IMG/VR virus record: IMGVR_UViG_3300042987_002731
Coordinates: 1 to 46,607 of that record
Length of the DNA: 46,607 nt
Direction: 5' to 3' (one strand)
Source of the DNA: a virus
Position 1 is the stretch's first letter. Each line of letters opens with the position of its first letter. This document shows positions 1 through 7,300 of the stretch, piece by piece. A program made the position numbers and the translations under genes. A model generated the notes under the pieces. That model saw only the letters and a program-made list of their open reading frames with translations. It ran no database searches and was not told where the DNA came from.

Positions 1-387
1 CGGGCGCATTTGCTGCCCTGCCCCGCTCGATTGTTCTGCGGCTGTATGTCGATGGCGATATCGACTCGGCAGCGACTGCGCGGTTCTGGTTCGCCCTACT
101 AAAATCGCGCCCTGACGTTTGCGCCTATGGCTATTCTAAGTCTCTCGACATACTCGACGCGCTCGCTGGCGATATCCCGCCCAACTATACGTTAAACCTA
201 TCATCGGGCGGGCGGTTCGACGGGGCGGAAGACCTGCGGCAGCGACTGCGGGCGCAGGATTTCACCCGGGGCGACTTTGTAGCGGTTAGAATCGAGGGCG
301 ACTTCGCGCGAGGTTTCGCCCGCTATTCCGATCCCGCCTATCATCGGGCAGTGAGGGCGGCAGCGGAGCGCGACGGCCTCGGGCGCG
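1..387. repeat. Left copy of imperfect 387-base terminal repeat
   Basis: These bases match the last 387 bases of the window. I count 16 mismatches, all within positions 1-260; positions 261-387 (127 bases) are identical to 46481-46607. In the frame starting at base 3, 14 of the 16 changes are synonymous, including a TTA/CTC leucine pair at 192-194. The other two turn Asp (GAT) into Gln (CAA) at 258-260. The repeat is therefore the same coding region seen twice, most simply because the molecule is circular and two haplotypes were joined at the seam. Confidence 0.93.
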
Positions 388-503
388 TGTTCAGCTGCCC
401 GGGGCAATGCGGCAGCTGTACTGCTCGCGGGCATGCCTGCGGCACGCGAACCGATAGCGGCGCGCATTTGGTGCCGCTTACAATTGCAATCGGTGTTCAC
501 TAG
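3..503 (+). CDS. GP88-like phage protein, C-terminal part (continues from window end)
   Basis: This is an open frame from the window edge to the TAG at 501-503, the C-terminal part of the gene that starts at 45791. Joined across the circle the protein is about 310 residues. It resembles the family named after mycobacteriophage gene product 88: a segment with RLYVDGDIDS, a YGYSKS motif and a NYTLNLSSGG motif. Near the C terminus lies a Cys cluster (C-x3-C-x2-C-x6-C within SCPGQCGSCTARGHAC) that could bind metal or an Fe-S cluster. The biochemical role of the family is not known to me. Synonymous differences between the two copies of this region confirm the frame. Confidence 0.78.
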   Translation, partial: GAFAALPRSIVLRLYVDGDIDSAATARFWFALLKSRPDVCAYGYSKSLDILDALAGDIPPNYTLNLSSGGRFDGAEDLRQRLRAQDFTRGDFVAVRIEGDFARGFARYSDPAYHRAVRAAAERDGLGRVFSCPGQCGSCTARGHACGTRTDSGAHLVPLTIAIGVH

Positions 504-511
504 CCCGCAGG

Positions 512-624
512 GCGGGCAGCAAACGGAGCGGGCAGCAAACGGGGCGCAAATCGCGCCCCGTTTTTATTTGCGCACCCAGGGCGCACCCAGGGCGCAGGCG
601 GGCGGGCGAATGCGAGCGAATGCG
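512..624. repeat. Short G+C-rich direct repeats after the GP88-like gene
   Basis: Three kinds of near-tandem repeats follow each other. A 15-base word beginning GCGGGCAGCAAACGG occurs at 512-526 and 528-542. GCGCACCCAGG occurs at 570-580 and 581-591. GCGAATGCG occurs at 606-614 and 616-624. The second copy of the first word runs into the terminator stem. I see no gene here; open frames in this block are by-products of high G+C. Confidence 0.75.
539..569 (+). terminator. Rho-independent terminator of the GP88-like gene
   Basis: A perfect 9-bp stem (ACGGGGCGC at 539-547 with GCGCCCCGT at 553-561) encloses a 5-base loop and is followed by a T-rich tail (TTTTTATTT). It lies 35 bases after the TAG of the GP88-like gene and so ends the transcript that starts upstream of 45604. 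Confidence 0.9.
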
Positions 625-635
625 GGCAGCAAATC

Positions 636-686
636 GGCAGCGACTGCGGGCGGGCAGCGACTGCGGGCGGGCAGCGACTGCGGGCG
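636..686. repeat. Three tandem copies of a 17-base repeat
   Basis: GGCAGCGACTGCGGGCG occurs three times without gaps (636-652, 653-669, 670-686). The same 17 bases occur inside the GP88-like coding region at 238-254 (and at 46458-46474). Each unit contains a small hairpin, GCAG-CGA-CTGC. The copies look like an amplified fragment of the neighbouring gene in the 3' spacer. Confidence 0.9.
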
Positions 687-717
687 GGGCGCAGGGCGCA
701 GGGCGGGCGGGCAGCTG

Positions 718-767
718 TACAATATTTGCCCGCCCTGCATTGTATTTGAGCGGGCAGAGTATACAAT
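718..767. promoter_or_regulatory. Three TACAAT/ATTGTA half-sites, operator-like
   Basis: TACAAT (718-723), ATTGTA (739-744) and TACAAT (762-767) are spaced by about two helical turns. The last two form a perfect 7-bp inverted repeat, ATTGTAT (739-745) and ATACAAT (761-767). They sit in the non-coding spacer between the GP88-like terminator and the gene at 1009. A protein-binding site is possible. No promoter with proper spacing could be assigned to these bases. Confidence 0.35.
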
Positions 768-834
768 AGCGGGCAGGGAATGCTTAAAATGCGGGCAAAC
801 CATGCGATTTTATCGTTAAAGTTTCGCGGGAAAC

Positions 835-849
835 GCCTAATTTTTAGGC
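835..849. other. Small A+T-rich hairpin before the G-quadruplex
   Basis: GCCTAA (835-840) and TTAGGC (844-849) form a 6-bp stem with a TTT loop. It lacks a following T-tract, so I do not call it a terminator. It lies 20 bases before the G-run cluster. Confidence 0.4.
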
Positions 850-869
850 ACCGATAACACCCCTCGCTA

Positions 870-898
870 GGGGGGAGGGGGGTGGGGGGTAGGGGGGG
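870..898 (+). other. G-quadruplex motif with four runs of six to seven G
   Basis: The + strand has G-runs at 870-875, 877-882, 884-889 and 892-898, separated by single A or T bases and one TA. This fits the strictest G-quadruplex rule (four runs, loops of one or two bases). It lies in the about 500-base non-coding stretch 504-1008, upstream of the gene at 1009. Its mirror on the - strand is a C-rich i-motif candidate. Confidence 0.85.
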
Positions 899-1008
899 TG
901 CGTAGACGCGCGATGCCCACCCCATACACCGCTCCCATTTTCAAACCATCATTTGAAAAATATCCCCCGCCCAATTTCCAAACTTTTATTTAATCTGAGG
1001 AGAAAGAT

Positions 1009-1302
1009 ATGAATATGGCAGACTTTGTTAATTACCTTTCCCGCAAGCTCAACGGAGTTGAATTTGTTCGCCTGACAACATTCGATGTTGGTTACTTGAT
1101 GGCGGTAGTATTATTTGGCCCTTGGAAATATAAAGTCATCGTGCCGACCGGAACTGATGAGTACGAAGTTCGTCGAATGAGCCCTGACACTAATCTGTGG
1201 GCAAAAGACAATCATTCTGCCTGGATTGAAGGTATTTTGCGGGGTAAAAAACGCAAAGACGATGGTACACTCGTCAGCGAGGATACCGACGATGGGAACT
1301 AA
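1009..1302 (+). CDS. Hypothetical protein, 97 aa
   Basis: The start is chosen for its Shine-Dalgarno sequence GAGGAG six bases before the ATG. It is the first gene after the G-quadruplex spacer. The product is small and soluble-looking, with basic residues near GKKRK and an acidic C terminus (SEDTDDGN). I recognise no domain. A hairpin at 1294-1310 spans its stop codon, just ahead of the ribosome-binding site of the next gene. Confidence 0.7.
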   Translation: MNMADFVNYLSRKLNGVEFVRLTTFDVGYLMAVVLFGPWKYKVIVPTGTDEYEVRRMSPDTNLWAKDNHSAWIEGILRGKKRKDDGTLVSEDTDDGN

Positions 1303-1310
1303 ATGTTCCC
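1294..1310 (+). promoter_or_regulatory. Hairpin at the stop codon, next to the following SD
   Basis: GGGAAC (1294-1299) and GTTCCC (1305-1310) pair over a 5-base loop that contains the TAA stop. The SD of the next gene (AAGGG, 1311-1315) follows immediately. Without a T-tract this is not a terminator. It could couple or limit translation of the downstream gene. Confidence 0.4.
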
Positions 1311-1322
1311 AAGGGTATAAAA

Positions 1323-2327
1323 GTGCCGAAAAAGTCTCCAATTCGGATAAACGCTGAAAAACTTTGTCAAAAATTTCCCGCCGCCCCATCCAGAACTCTT
1401 GCCAAAAGGATTGCTAAAGAGTGCAAAATAAGCCTCGAACAAGCCCGATCAATGATCAGGCGAATTCGCGGCAATGCTGGAAAAAATAATCGCTCTACAA
1501 GTTCAGATAAATCACTGTTTCGGCCAAACGGGAAGGCCGGGACAAAGCCGAAGTTACCTCCTAGCCTCTCAAAAAAATGGGAACCGTTTAAGCTCGATGG
1601 TGTGAGCAATGTCGCCATTCTTTGCGACTTGCATTTACCCTATCACGACGAGCGGGCTATCCTGGAAGCAGTTAGCTACTGCAAAAAGCGCCGGGTGGAC
1701 TGCGTTGTTCTTAACGGCGACTACTGCGATTTCTACGCAATCAGTCGGTTCGAGCGCGACCCGAAGAAACGCAACCTCAAACGCGAAGTCCGAATCCAAA
1801 GAGAAGGACTGAAATGGCTCCGCAGCAAATTCCCAAAAGCTCGCATCGTCTACAAATTCGGGAACCATTGCGAAAGGTGGACCAGCTACCTCTGGAATAG
1901 CTGCCCAGAAATATCCGACTTTCCGCAAACGCGCCTCCCAAACATCCTCGGATTCAAAAAGCTCGGGATCGAGGCTGTGGACAACAAACGTCCCATCATG
2001 GCTGGAAAATTGCCAATCTTTCATGGGCATGAGCTTTCTCATGGGATCTCATCGCCAGTCAATGTTGCGCGAGGGGTGTTCCTACAAACCGTCTCAACGG
2101 CGCTCGTCGGACACCATCATCGTACCTCATCCCACACGGAATCCAACTGGAACAAAGAACATGAGATCGTCACCTGGAGCGTAGGATGCCTCTGCGAGCT
2201 CCATCCCCACTACCGAGTCGTCAATAAGGTCAATCAAGGCTTCGCGATCTGCGAAGTCGAATCAGATGGTCAGTTCGAAGTCGATAACTATCGGCTCAGT
2301 CGCGATTACAAAATACGAAAGGGCTGA
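1323..2327 (+). CDS. Calcineurin-like metallophosphoesterase with N-terminal helix-turn-helix-like region
   Basis: The start is GTG, supported by AAGGG seven bases upstream. Residues about 95-300 carry the metallophosphoesterase motifs in order: DLH (CDLHLPYHD), GDxxD (NGDYCDF), GNH (FGNHCER), then HGH and GHHH near the end. These bind a two-metal centre that hydrolyses phosphoesters. The first about 55 residues are basic and helical (LAKRIAKECKISLEQARSMI) and look like a small DNA-binding domain. Such phage enzymes may act on DNA ends or nucleotides; the substrate is not shown by the sequence. Length 334 aa. Confidence 0.85.
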   Translation: MPKKSPIRINAEKLCQKFPAAPSRTLAKRIAKECKISLEQARSMIRRIRGNAGKNNRSTSSDKSLFRPNGKAGTKPKLPPSLSKKWEPFKLDGVSNVAILCDLHLPYHDERAILEAVSYCKKRRVDCVVLNGDYCDFYAISRFERDPKKRNLKREVRIQREGLKWLRSKFPKARIVYKFGNHCERWTSYLWNSCPEISDFPQTRLPNILGFKKLGIEAVDNKRPIMAGKLPIFHGHELSHGISSPVNVARGVFLQTVSTALVGHHHRTSSHTESNWNKEHEIVTWSVGCLCELHPHYRVVNKVNQGFAICEVESDGQFEVDNYRLSRDYKIRKG

Positions 2328-2434
2328 TGCCGAGCATAAGCCCAAAGCATGATCAAGAAGTCGTCATCATCGTCATCATCTAAATCACTCATAATATCGA
2401 TCCTACCCAAAACCATTGAATTTGGAATAATTTT

Positions 2435-2740
2435 ATGGCAGAACCATGTTCGTTTGATGAAGCCAATGTTATTTTAGATGTTCAGGATTCGCTTGATGAA
2501 CCTTTTGAGCTTGAACCGATAAATGCTAATTTGACTTACGTTGCAATTGAGAACCGGAATAACTCGATTCGCTCAATTTATTCGACTTGCTGGCGCATCA
2601 CTAAAGAGGACTTGGAGATAATTCAGAAAACGGGTAGGCTCTGGGTTGTTTCATACGGTTCGGTCCCTCCACCGACCGGTGTTACAGCCCAAAAGCCAAT
2701 TTGGCTCGACAAAGAATTTCAGGATATTGACGATGATTGA
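2435..2740 (+). CDS. Hypothetical protein, 101 aa
   Basis: An acidic small protein (N-terminal CSFDEANVILDVQDSLDEPF, C-terminal DKEFQDIDDD). The ATG has a weak GGA about eight bases upstream. Its end overlaps the next gene by 8 bases, which supports it as a real coding unit in a short accessory cluster (2435-3992). I recognise no family. Confidence 0.65.
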   Translation: MAEPCSFDEANVILDVQDSLDEPFELEPINANLTYVAIENRNNSIRSIYSTCWRITKEDLEIIQKTGRLWVVSYGSVPPPTGVTAQKPIWLDKEFQDIDDD

Positions 2741-2990
2741 CCTCAATAGTCCCGATTACGAGCCAAAACCGGCAGAATTTGCAACAGGATTCAAGTGCGG
2801 CTCGCTTGAAAAGGTTGAAATTATGCGAATTCGTCTGGAATTGGGCCAATGCCTCTACCATCCAGATGACAATCCTGTTAAAATCGACCTTACACAATAT
2901 GAAATCGCCAAAATGAACAAACTGACGATCAGAATGTTCAGAATCAAAAGCCCGAGACGGTCAGCAACTAAAATAAATAATGAATCCTGA
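2733..2990 (+). CDS. Hypothetical protein, 85 aa
   Basis: The start at 2733 (MIDLNSPDYEPKP) is preferred over longer versions of the frame because AGGA lies eight bases upstream and the gene then overlaps its neighbour by only 8 bases. The product ends with a basic tail (RIKSPRRSATKINNES). The stop overlaps the start of the nuclease gene by 11 bases, so the three genes are probably translated from one message. No known domain seen. Confidence 0.6.
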   Translation: MIDLNSPDYEPKPAEFATGFKCGSLEKVEIMRIRLELGQCLYHPDDNPVKIDLTQYEIAKMNKLTIRMFRIKSPRRSATKINNES

Positions 2991-3381
2991 ACTGATTGCC
3001 AAAGCCGGAACAGAACATGCTCACCAAGCTGCTCTGTTCTGCTGGGCGCAGCAGAATCAAGCTAAATGGCCCCAGCTTGCGATGATGTTCGCCATCCCAA
3101 ACGGAGGAGCCCGAGACGGTCGAACTGCTGCCAGGCTCAAAGTCGAAGGGGTCAAAGCCGGTGTCCCAGATATTTTCTTTCCCTACCCCTCGAAACAATA
3201 CCACGGATTGTTCATCGAACTGAAAAGACCAAAATCTGATGGTAAATCTGTGGGTAAAGTTGCCGATAATCAGAAATCTTGGCATGACTACTTGAATTCC
3301 AAGAATTATTTGACGATAACTTGCTACGGATACTTGCAAGCAATCGACGAGATTGTAAAATACTTGGACTGTTCGTTTTAA
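2980..3381 (+). CDS. VRR-NUC family endonuclease
   Basis: This 133-aa protein has the layout of stand-alone phage VRR-NUC domains, a branch of the PD-(D/E)xK nucleases. An N-terminal EHAHQAALFCWAQ helix is followed by IPNGGARDGRTAARLKVEG, the catalytic GVPDIF, and IELKRP with the E-x-K pair. A helix with a conserved Gln (NQKSWHDYL) follows. Such enzymes cleave branched or structured DNA and may resolve replication intermediates before packaging. The start overlaps the preceding gene by 11 bases, suggesting translational coupling. Confidence 0.9.
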   Translation: MNPELIAKAGTEHAHQAALFCWAQQNQAKWPQLAMMFAIPNGGARDGRTAARLKVEGVKAGVPDIFFPYPSKQYHGLFIELKRPKSDGKSVGKVADNQKSWHDYLNSKNYLTITCYGYLQAIDEIVKYLDCSF

Positions 3382-3398
3382 CTTTTGGAGAACTGACG

Positions 3399-3992
3399 AT
3401 GAATTTGACATTTGAACAACGGGCTCAACTTGAACGGTTTTTGTACGGAAATACGGTTTACGTCACCCAGCAGCAGGGTGCCGATTTGCTCCAACTGGGC
3501 TTGATCAGCGTTGACGGTTCGCGAGTTGACCCAAGCAATCCTCTGGCTTTTGCTGCCAGCCTCACAATCGACGGGATGAACGCTCTCAACAACCTGACCG
3601 CTCAAGCGCCGGTTAGTTCTGGCGGCTTCAACCTGCGAAACGACATTATCTTCGTTCCCAAAGAAAAGCCAAAAAAGGAAAAAGGTGTGGATCGTCGCAA
3701 CAAATACCCGTTCGAGCAGTTGGAAGTTGGCTACAGCTTTCATGTCCCCGTGACTGAACAAGATCAAGAGCCTTGGAAGAAGATCGCCAGCATCGTTTGC
3801 GCTGCTAACAAGCGATATTCCGAAGTCCTGGAAGGTCAATTCGAAACCAAGGCCGATGGCTCAATCAAGGTCAGCAAAAAGGGAATGCCGGTTCCCGCTC
3901 GCAAGCAACTTCGCAAGTTTGTCTGCAAGCGAGTCGATTCGACCGACCCCGAGGGTGCTGGAGTTCGTGTTTTTCGAGTTGCTGTTGAGTAA
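3399..3992 (+). CDS. Conserved phage protein of unknown function, 197 aa
   Basis: The start is MNLTFEQRAQ at 3399, with GGAG eight bases upstream; a longer frame exists but would overlap the nuclease gene. The second half (KYPFEQLEVGYSFHVP, IVCAANKRYS, KFVCKRVD, GVRVFRV) resembles a widespread phage family (DUF7303-like) that I know only as unknown function. A Lys-rich linker (KEKPKKEKGVDRR) joins it to the N-terminal part. It is the last gene before a strong terminator at 4023-4051. Confidence 0.75.
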   Translation: MNLTFEQRAQLERFLYGNTVYVTQQQGADLLQLGLISVDGSRVDPSNPLAFAASLTIDGMNALNNLTAQAPVSSGGFNLRNDIIFVPKEKPKKEKGVDRRNKYPFEQLEVGYSFHVPVTEQDQEPWKKIASIVCAANKRYSEVLEGQFETKADGSIKVSKKGMPVPARKQLRKFVCKRVDSTDPEGAGVRVFRVAVE

Positions 3993-4022
3993 AATCCCTA
4001 ATTAACCCGCTCGCAGCAATGG

Positions 4023-4051
4023 GCTACCGAAGCAATTCGGTAGCTTTTTTT
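4023..4051 (+). terminator. Rho-independent terminator
   Basis: A perfect 9-bp stem, GCTACCGAA (4023-4031) with TTCGGTAGC (4036-4044), is closed by a GCAA tetraloop and followed by seven T. It separates the accessory genes 1009-3992 from the structural genes. Confidence 0.95.
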
Positions 4052-4057
4052 ATTTAC

Positions 4058-4085
4058 TTGACAAAGAAACCCCTAAGTTTAAGAT
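4058..4085 (+). promoter_or_regulatory. Sigma70-like promoter for the structural genes
   Basis: A perfect TTGACA (4058-4063) is followed after 16 bases by TAAGAT (4080-4085). It sits directly after a terminator and 42 bases before the gene at 4127, so it is well placed to drive the long rightward structural block. Confidence 0.7.
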
Positions 4086-4126
4086 GCTCTCACGCTAATT
4101 TAGGTGTCTCTTACTGGGAGTTTGCA

Positions 4127-4492
4127 ATGGGAAAAATTACGCAATCTTTTGTAAACAACGTCCCTTTGCTGCCAGTTACGGCAACTATTCCAATCAACGG
4201 CTCAACTTCTGGAGTCATTGATTGCACGAAGTATCAGCTTGTGGCAATTTACATGCCCTCTGCTTTTACCGGAACAACGATAACTTTTACTTCGAGTTAC
4301 AACAACGAAGCCACTTTTAACCCCATTTGCCAGGTTGGTAATGCGACTACCTACAGCGTTACGGTAGCTGCAAGTAAGCATATTCCGGTTCTCGCTGACG
4401 TTTTTCTTGGTGCGTCATATATCAAGATCGTTAGCGGTTCGATTGAAGTTGCGGCTCGGGACATTATCTGCATCTTGCGACCGATAACCTAA
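4127..4492 (+). CDS. Putative virion protein, 121 aa beta-sandwich type
   Basis: The start is MGKITQSF with GGGAG six bases upstream; earlier Met codons lie in the terminator-promoter region. The pattern IDCTKYQLVAIYMPSAF...TITFTSSYNN...KHIPVLADVFLGASYIKIVSGS matches a family common beside phage structural genes, built of two sheets with a conserved lead-in on which mean position and strand of a quantity are compared. I infer an accessory capsid or appendage protein. TAATG overlap with the next gene. Confidence 0.65.
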   Translation: MGKITQSFVNNVPLLPVTATIPINGSTSGVIDCTKYQLVAIYMPSAFTGTTITFTSSYNNEATFNPICQVGNATTYSVTVAASKHIPVLADVFLGASYIKIVSGSIEVAARDIICILRPIT

Positions 4493-4980
4493 TGGCAATC
4501 CTCGCCTTTCCATCTAGTGCAATCGTCGGCAACCTTGACTGGACCGGCGCTTCATCAACGCTTACAGCGACTGATTCGATTACTGCAACTGCTGGGAATG
4601 TTTTCCAGCTCAATTGTACGGACGGGGTTGCATCTAGTACGTTGATGTTGGACACCGGAGACGGCGCATCTATAACTTCTAACCAGTATATCTATCTGGA
4701 AAGTACGAGTCCGAATCCAAATAGTGGAACACAAATTTTAGTAGACCCAGGTTTCATCCAACTCTTTGGTCAATCGACTACCAACATCACAATTCAAGTT
4801 GGAACGAATTATATTACATGCTTAGATAGTTATGTTGCACTTTCAGCAAATGATGAACAGGCGGTAATTCATGTCGATAATGACGGGACTGTTGGAATAG
4901 ATTGTGTTCAGGCACGATATAACAGCAAGCCAATTGCAACAGAACCTTTTGTTGCAGCAATGGCAATAGCACTAGGGTAA
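4492..4980 (+). CDS. Putative structural protein, 162 aa
   Basis: The ATG shares its A with the preceding TAA (TAATG), a sign of coupled translation. The protein is rich in Ser, Thr, Ala and Asn and predicted all-beta, as in phage decoration or fibre proteins. No catalytic motif or known domain is recognised. It belongs to a row of five similar beta-rich genes (4127-8352). Confidence 0.6.
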   Translation: MAILAFPSSAIVGNLDWTGASSTLTATDSITATAGNVFQLNCTDGVASSTLMLDTGDGASITSNQYIYLESTSPNPNSGTQILVDPGFIQLFGQSTTNITIQVGTNYITCLDSYVALSANDEQAVIHVDNDGTVGIDCVQARYNSKPIATEPFVAAMAIALG

Positions 4981-4985
4981 GCACA

Positions 4986-5516
4986 ATGAAAGCACAATTT
5001 GGTGTCGATACGCAAGGTGTTTACTCATTCAACAAAACCGCGAAAACAATTACGTTTTCCGGCATGAATTTTAACTTGTCGTTGAATAAAATTCTTTTGA
5101 TTAACAACGCAACCGCAAACACTCTTATTTATAACTTTGCGGATTCAAGCGCAGGTGCAACCAGCTTTGTAAATAATGTATTGACGCTTGACTACGACAC
5201 TACGTCAATGAACAACACAGATATACTCCAAATCTGGGTTGACATTCCTGAAGTGTTGCCGATGAACGTACAAGAGACTGGCGGTCCAATGTCGCTGTTG
5301 TCTCGTATTCTAAATGTTCTATTAGCGCCGGTTGGTTATGACCGCAACTTGGCAAGGCAGCGTGTCACCGCAGTTCTTGAAAGCGGAACTGTGACTACCG
5401 TATCCACTGTATCTACAATTACAACTTTCGGTGGAGCTGGCCGACAAGCTGAAATGTTGATACCGCAAACTAACTTGTCAGCATGGGCTGATTGCGTTCG
5501 CGCACGAATCACTTAA
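4986..5516 (+). CDS. Putative structural protein, 176 aa
   Basis: The first about 90 residues are beta-rich (KTITFSGMNFNLSLNKI and LIYNFADSS). The second part contains LLSRILNVLLAPVGYDRNLARQRV, which looks amphipathic, and a stretch of alternating Val/Thr/Ser. The function is unknown. Gene position between other virion-like genes suggests an appendage component. Confidence 0.6.
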   Translation: MKAQFGVDTQGVYSFNKTAKTITFSGMNFNLSLNKILLINNATANTLIYNFADSSAGATSFVNNVLTLDYDTTSMNNTDILQIWVDIPEVLPMNVQETGGPMSLLSRILNVLLAPVGYDRNLARQRVTAVLESGTVTTVSTVSTITTFGGAGRQAEMLIPQTNLSAWADCVRARIT

Positions 5517-5532
5517 CTAAGCAGGTTATAAA

Positions 5533-7137
5533 ATGGCAAATACATTCAAAAAAGTTATTGACAGAATGCTTTGGGCGCAAGTCGCTCCAGCACCAAATGC
5601 TCATGCGGCTGGCGTTTCAGTTTGCTGTGATATGAGAAGCGATGTAAGCCGTAATCCTTTTGTTTATGAATTAGCTTCAACTGCTATTCTGAATCGGTTT
5701 AACATTGTTACCAAAGGCTGGGGTCTTGCAGTCAACCCCGGTATTGCGGCAGTAGCGGCAAGTGCAGCAGTATGCTTTGTGCCCTCATTTTCTTCTGTCG
5801 GAACCATTGCGGCGGGGGCAACAACGACTTCGTTTACCCTTTCAACCGCACTTCCGACTGCCGTTGGTGTGAACATGCTTGCTAATCGCGGCGGTTCTGG
5901 AGACTACGGGTTCAAAATTCGATTGATTGACACAACTGCTGGGAAAACGGAAGAAAGGTTTATTGTTGCAAATACTGGCGGAACAACACCAACGATTGTT
6001 GTTGATAATGCTTTCACCTTCACACCGTCCAACGGTGCAAGGTATGAATTACTTTCCGGTCGCGTTATTATGCTTAGTTCGGGTGCGCCTGCCGTAAACT
6101 CTTGGCGTTCATTTGAAGTAGCTCACAATACTCTTGCAAACCTAAGCATCACAAACTTACCAACTATCGCAACCGATAGTGCAATTCTTGTAATGGATGA
6201 GCAATACACCCCATACAATTGCGAACCGGGCGAAGGGATGATTAAAGGTGCATTCACCTACGACACAAATGTCGTGGCTCGAAAAGCACTAACTGCTACT
6301 GCTACTGGTGTGTCTTCGCTTACAGGGCAAGCCACTTTAGGTGATGCGGTTGTAGCAGCGAATGAATACCGCAATTTTCAAATTCGGATTGTGCAGGACA
6401 CGACGACCCCGGCAGCGGTTGGTCAACGTAGAATTATCGCTTCGCATACAGCAGGCCCAAGTCCCGTTTACACACTCGGTTCAAACTGGACAACTACTCC
6501 AAGTTCAAGTGCTAAATATGTTATTGAGCAGCCTAACCTGATTGTTTTGCGTACAGCCGCAAGCACTACAACTTATACTTATAATTATACCGATGCGACT
6601 GTTAATAATGGAACAAACAACATTCTTACAAACGCTTGGTCCACAACTTATTTTGGTGTAGCTCCGGCTGCAAATGCCGCAGGAAACTTCTGGTGTCCAA
6701 GTTTTGGAATTGAAGTTGATTCGGCACGAAATGCTCGACACTCGTACAACTATTTCTTTCGTGGTAGCGCAGCTACGGCTGATATTTTAGATATTGCCGG
6801 AACTATTACAGGAACTTGGACAAGCAGCTTTGTTTATGACGGTGGTGTTGCTATTGGCACAGGTACTTGCGCTACCTATTCTCCGTATGGGCAAGAAGGT
6901 CGCATGAACTATATCAACGTATATACCGCTTCGGCAGTAAATCAAATTTTCAGATTTGATTCAAAAAATCGAGTTATGTCACCGTACACCCCAACTGATT
7001 TTCTTCAATCTGGAACTGCCGCTGTCGGATGCAGAATGGCAGCATACGCTGCAATTGATGGGACTGACAAATACGATGTAGTATTTCTTCTGTCTCACGC
7101 CACTACTGTTTCTCAAGAACTTATTCCGTTGGTGTAA
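5533..7137 (+). CDS. Large beta-rich structural protein, 534 aa
   Basis: The protein is long, low in charged residues, and Ala/Thr/Asn/Ser-rich, typical of fibre or capsid-decoration proteins. The C-terminal third has IFRFDSKNRVMSPYTP and GCRMAAYAAIDGTDKYDVVFLLSHA, a pattern I have seen in phage structural proteins with repeated blades. AGCAGG seven bases upstream supports the start. No enzymatic motif is visible. It could be a side fibre or head fibre used in host contact. Confidence 0.65.
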   Translation: MANTFKKVIDRMLWAQVAPAPNAHAAGVSVCCDMRSDVSRNPFVYELASTAILNRFNIVTKGWGLAVNPGIAAVAASAAVCFVPSFSSVGTIAAGATTTSFTLSTALPTAVGVNMLANRGGSGDYGFKIRLIDTTAGKTEERFIVANTGGTTPTIVVDNAFTFTPSNGARYELLSGRVIMLSSGAPAVNSWRSFEVAHNTLANLSITNLPTIATDSAILVMDEQYTPYNCEPGEGMIKGAFTYDTNVVARKALTATATGVSSLTGQATLGDAVVAANEYRNFQIRIVQDTTTPAAVGQRRIIASHTAGPSPVYTLGSNWTTTPSSSAKYVIEQPNLIVLRTAASTTTYTYNYTDATVNNGTNNILTNAWSTTYFGVAPAANAAGNFWCPSFGIEVDSARNARHSYNYFFRGSAATADILDIAGTITGTWTSSFVYDGGVAIGTGTCATYSPYGQEGRMNYINVYTASAVNQIFRFDSKNRVMSPYTPTDFLQSGTAAVGCRMAAYAAIDGTDKYDVVFLLSHATTVSQELIPLV

Positions 7138-7138
7138 C

Positions 7139-7300
7139 ATGACATTGGAAATGATTAAGCGAATTTTGCAAAACAAACTTCAAAACTTGAACGGACAGAA
7201 ATCAGACATGATTGCTGTTGGTAATCTTGAAGCGATTGCAAAACTTGATGCTGAAATTCTGGAAACTCAAACTACGCTTGACCAACTTGCAGGGCTGTAA
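7139..7300 (+). CDS. Small coiled-coil protein, 53 aa
   Basis: The ATG at 7139 lies one base after the stop of the large structural gene, and its TAA overlaps the next ATG (TAATG at 7298-7302). The translation MTLEMIKRILQNKLQNLNGQ... continues with a Leu/Ile/Ala heptad-like pattern to DQLAGL. A short helical protein squeezed between two structural genes may be a connector or chaperone. The function is unknown. Confidence 0.75.
   Translation: MTLEMIKRILQNKLQNLNGQKSDMIAVGNLEAIAKLDAEILETQTTLDQLAGL

Noticed and set aside
740-770. Sigma70 promoter around TTGTAT and TATACAAT
   Set aside because: The possible -35 and -10 boxes are only 14 bases apart; better read as an inverted repeat.
433-925. 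Long frames on both strands in the G+C-rich spacer
   Set aside because: They cover the terminator, tandem repeats and the G-run cluster, have low-complexity products, and lack ribosome sites. High G+C gives few stops.
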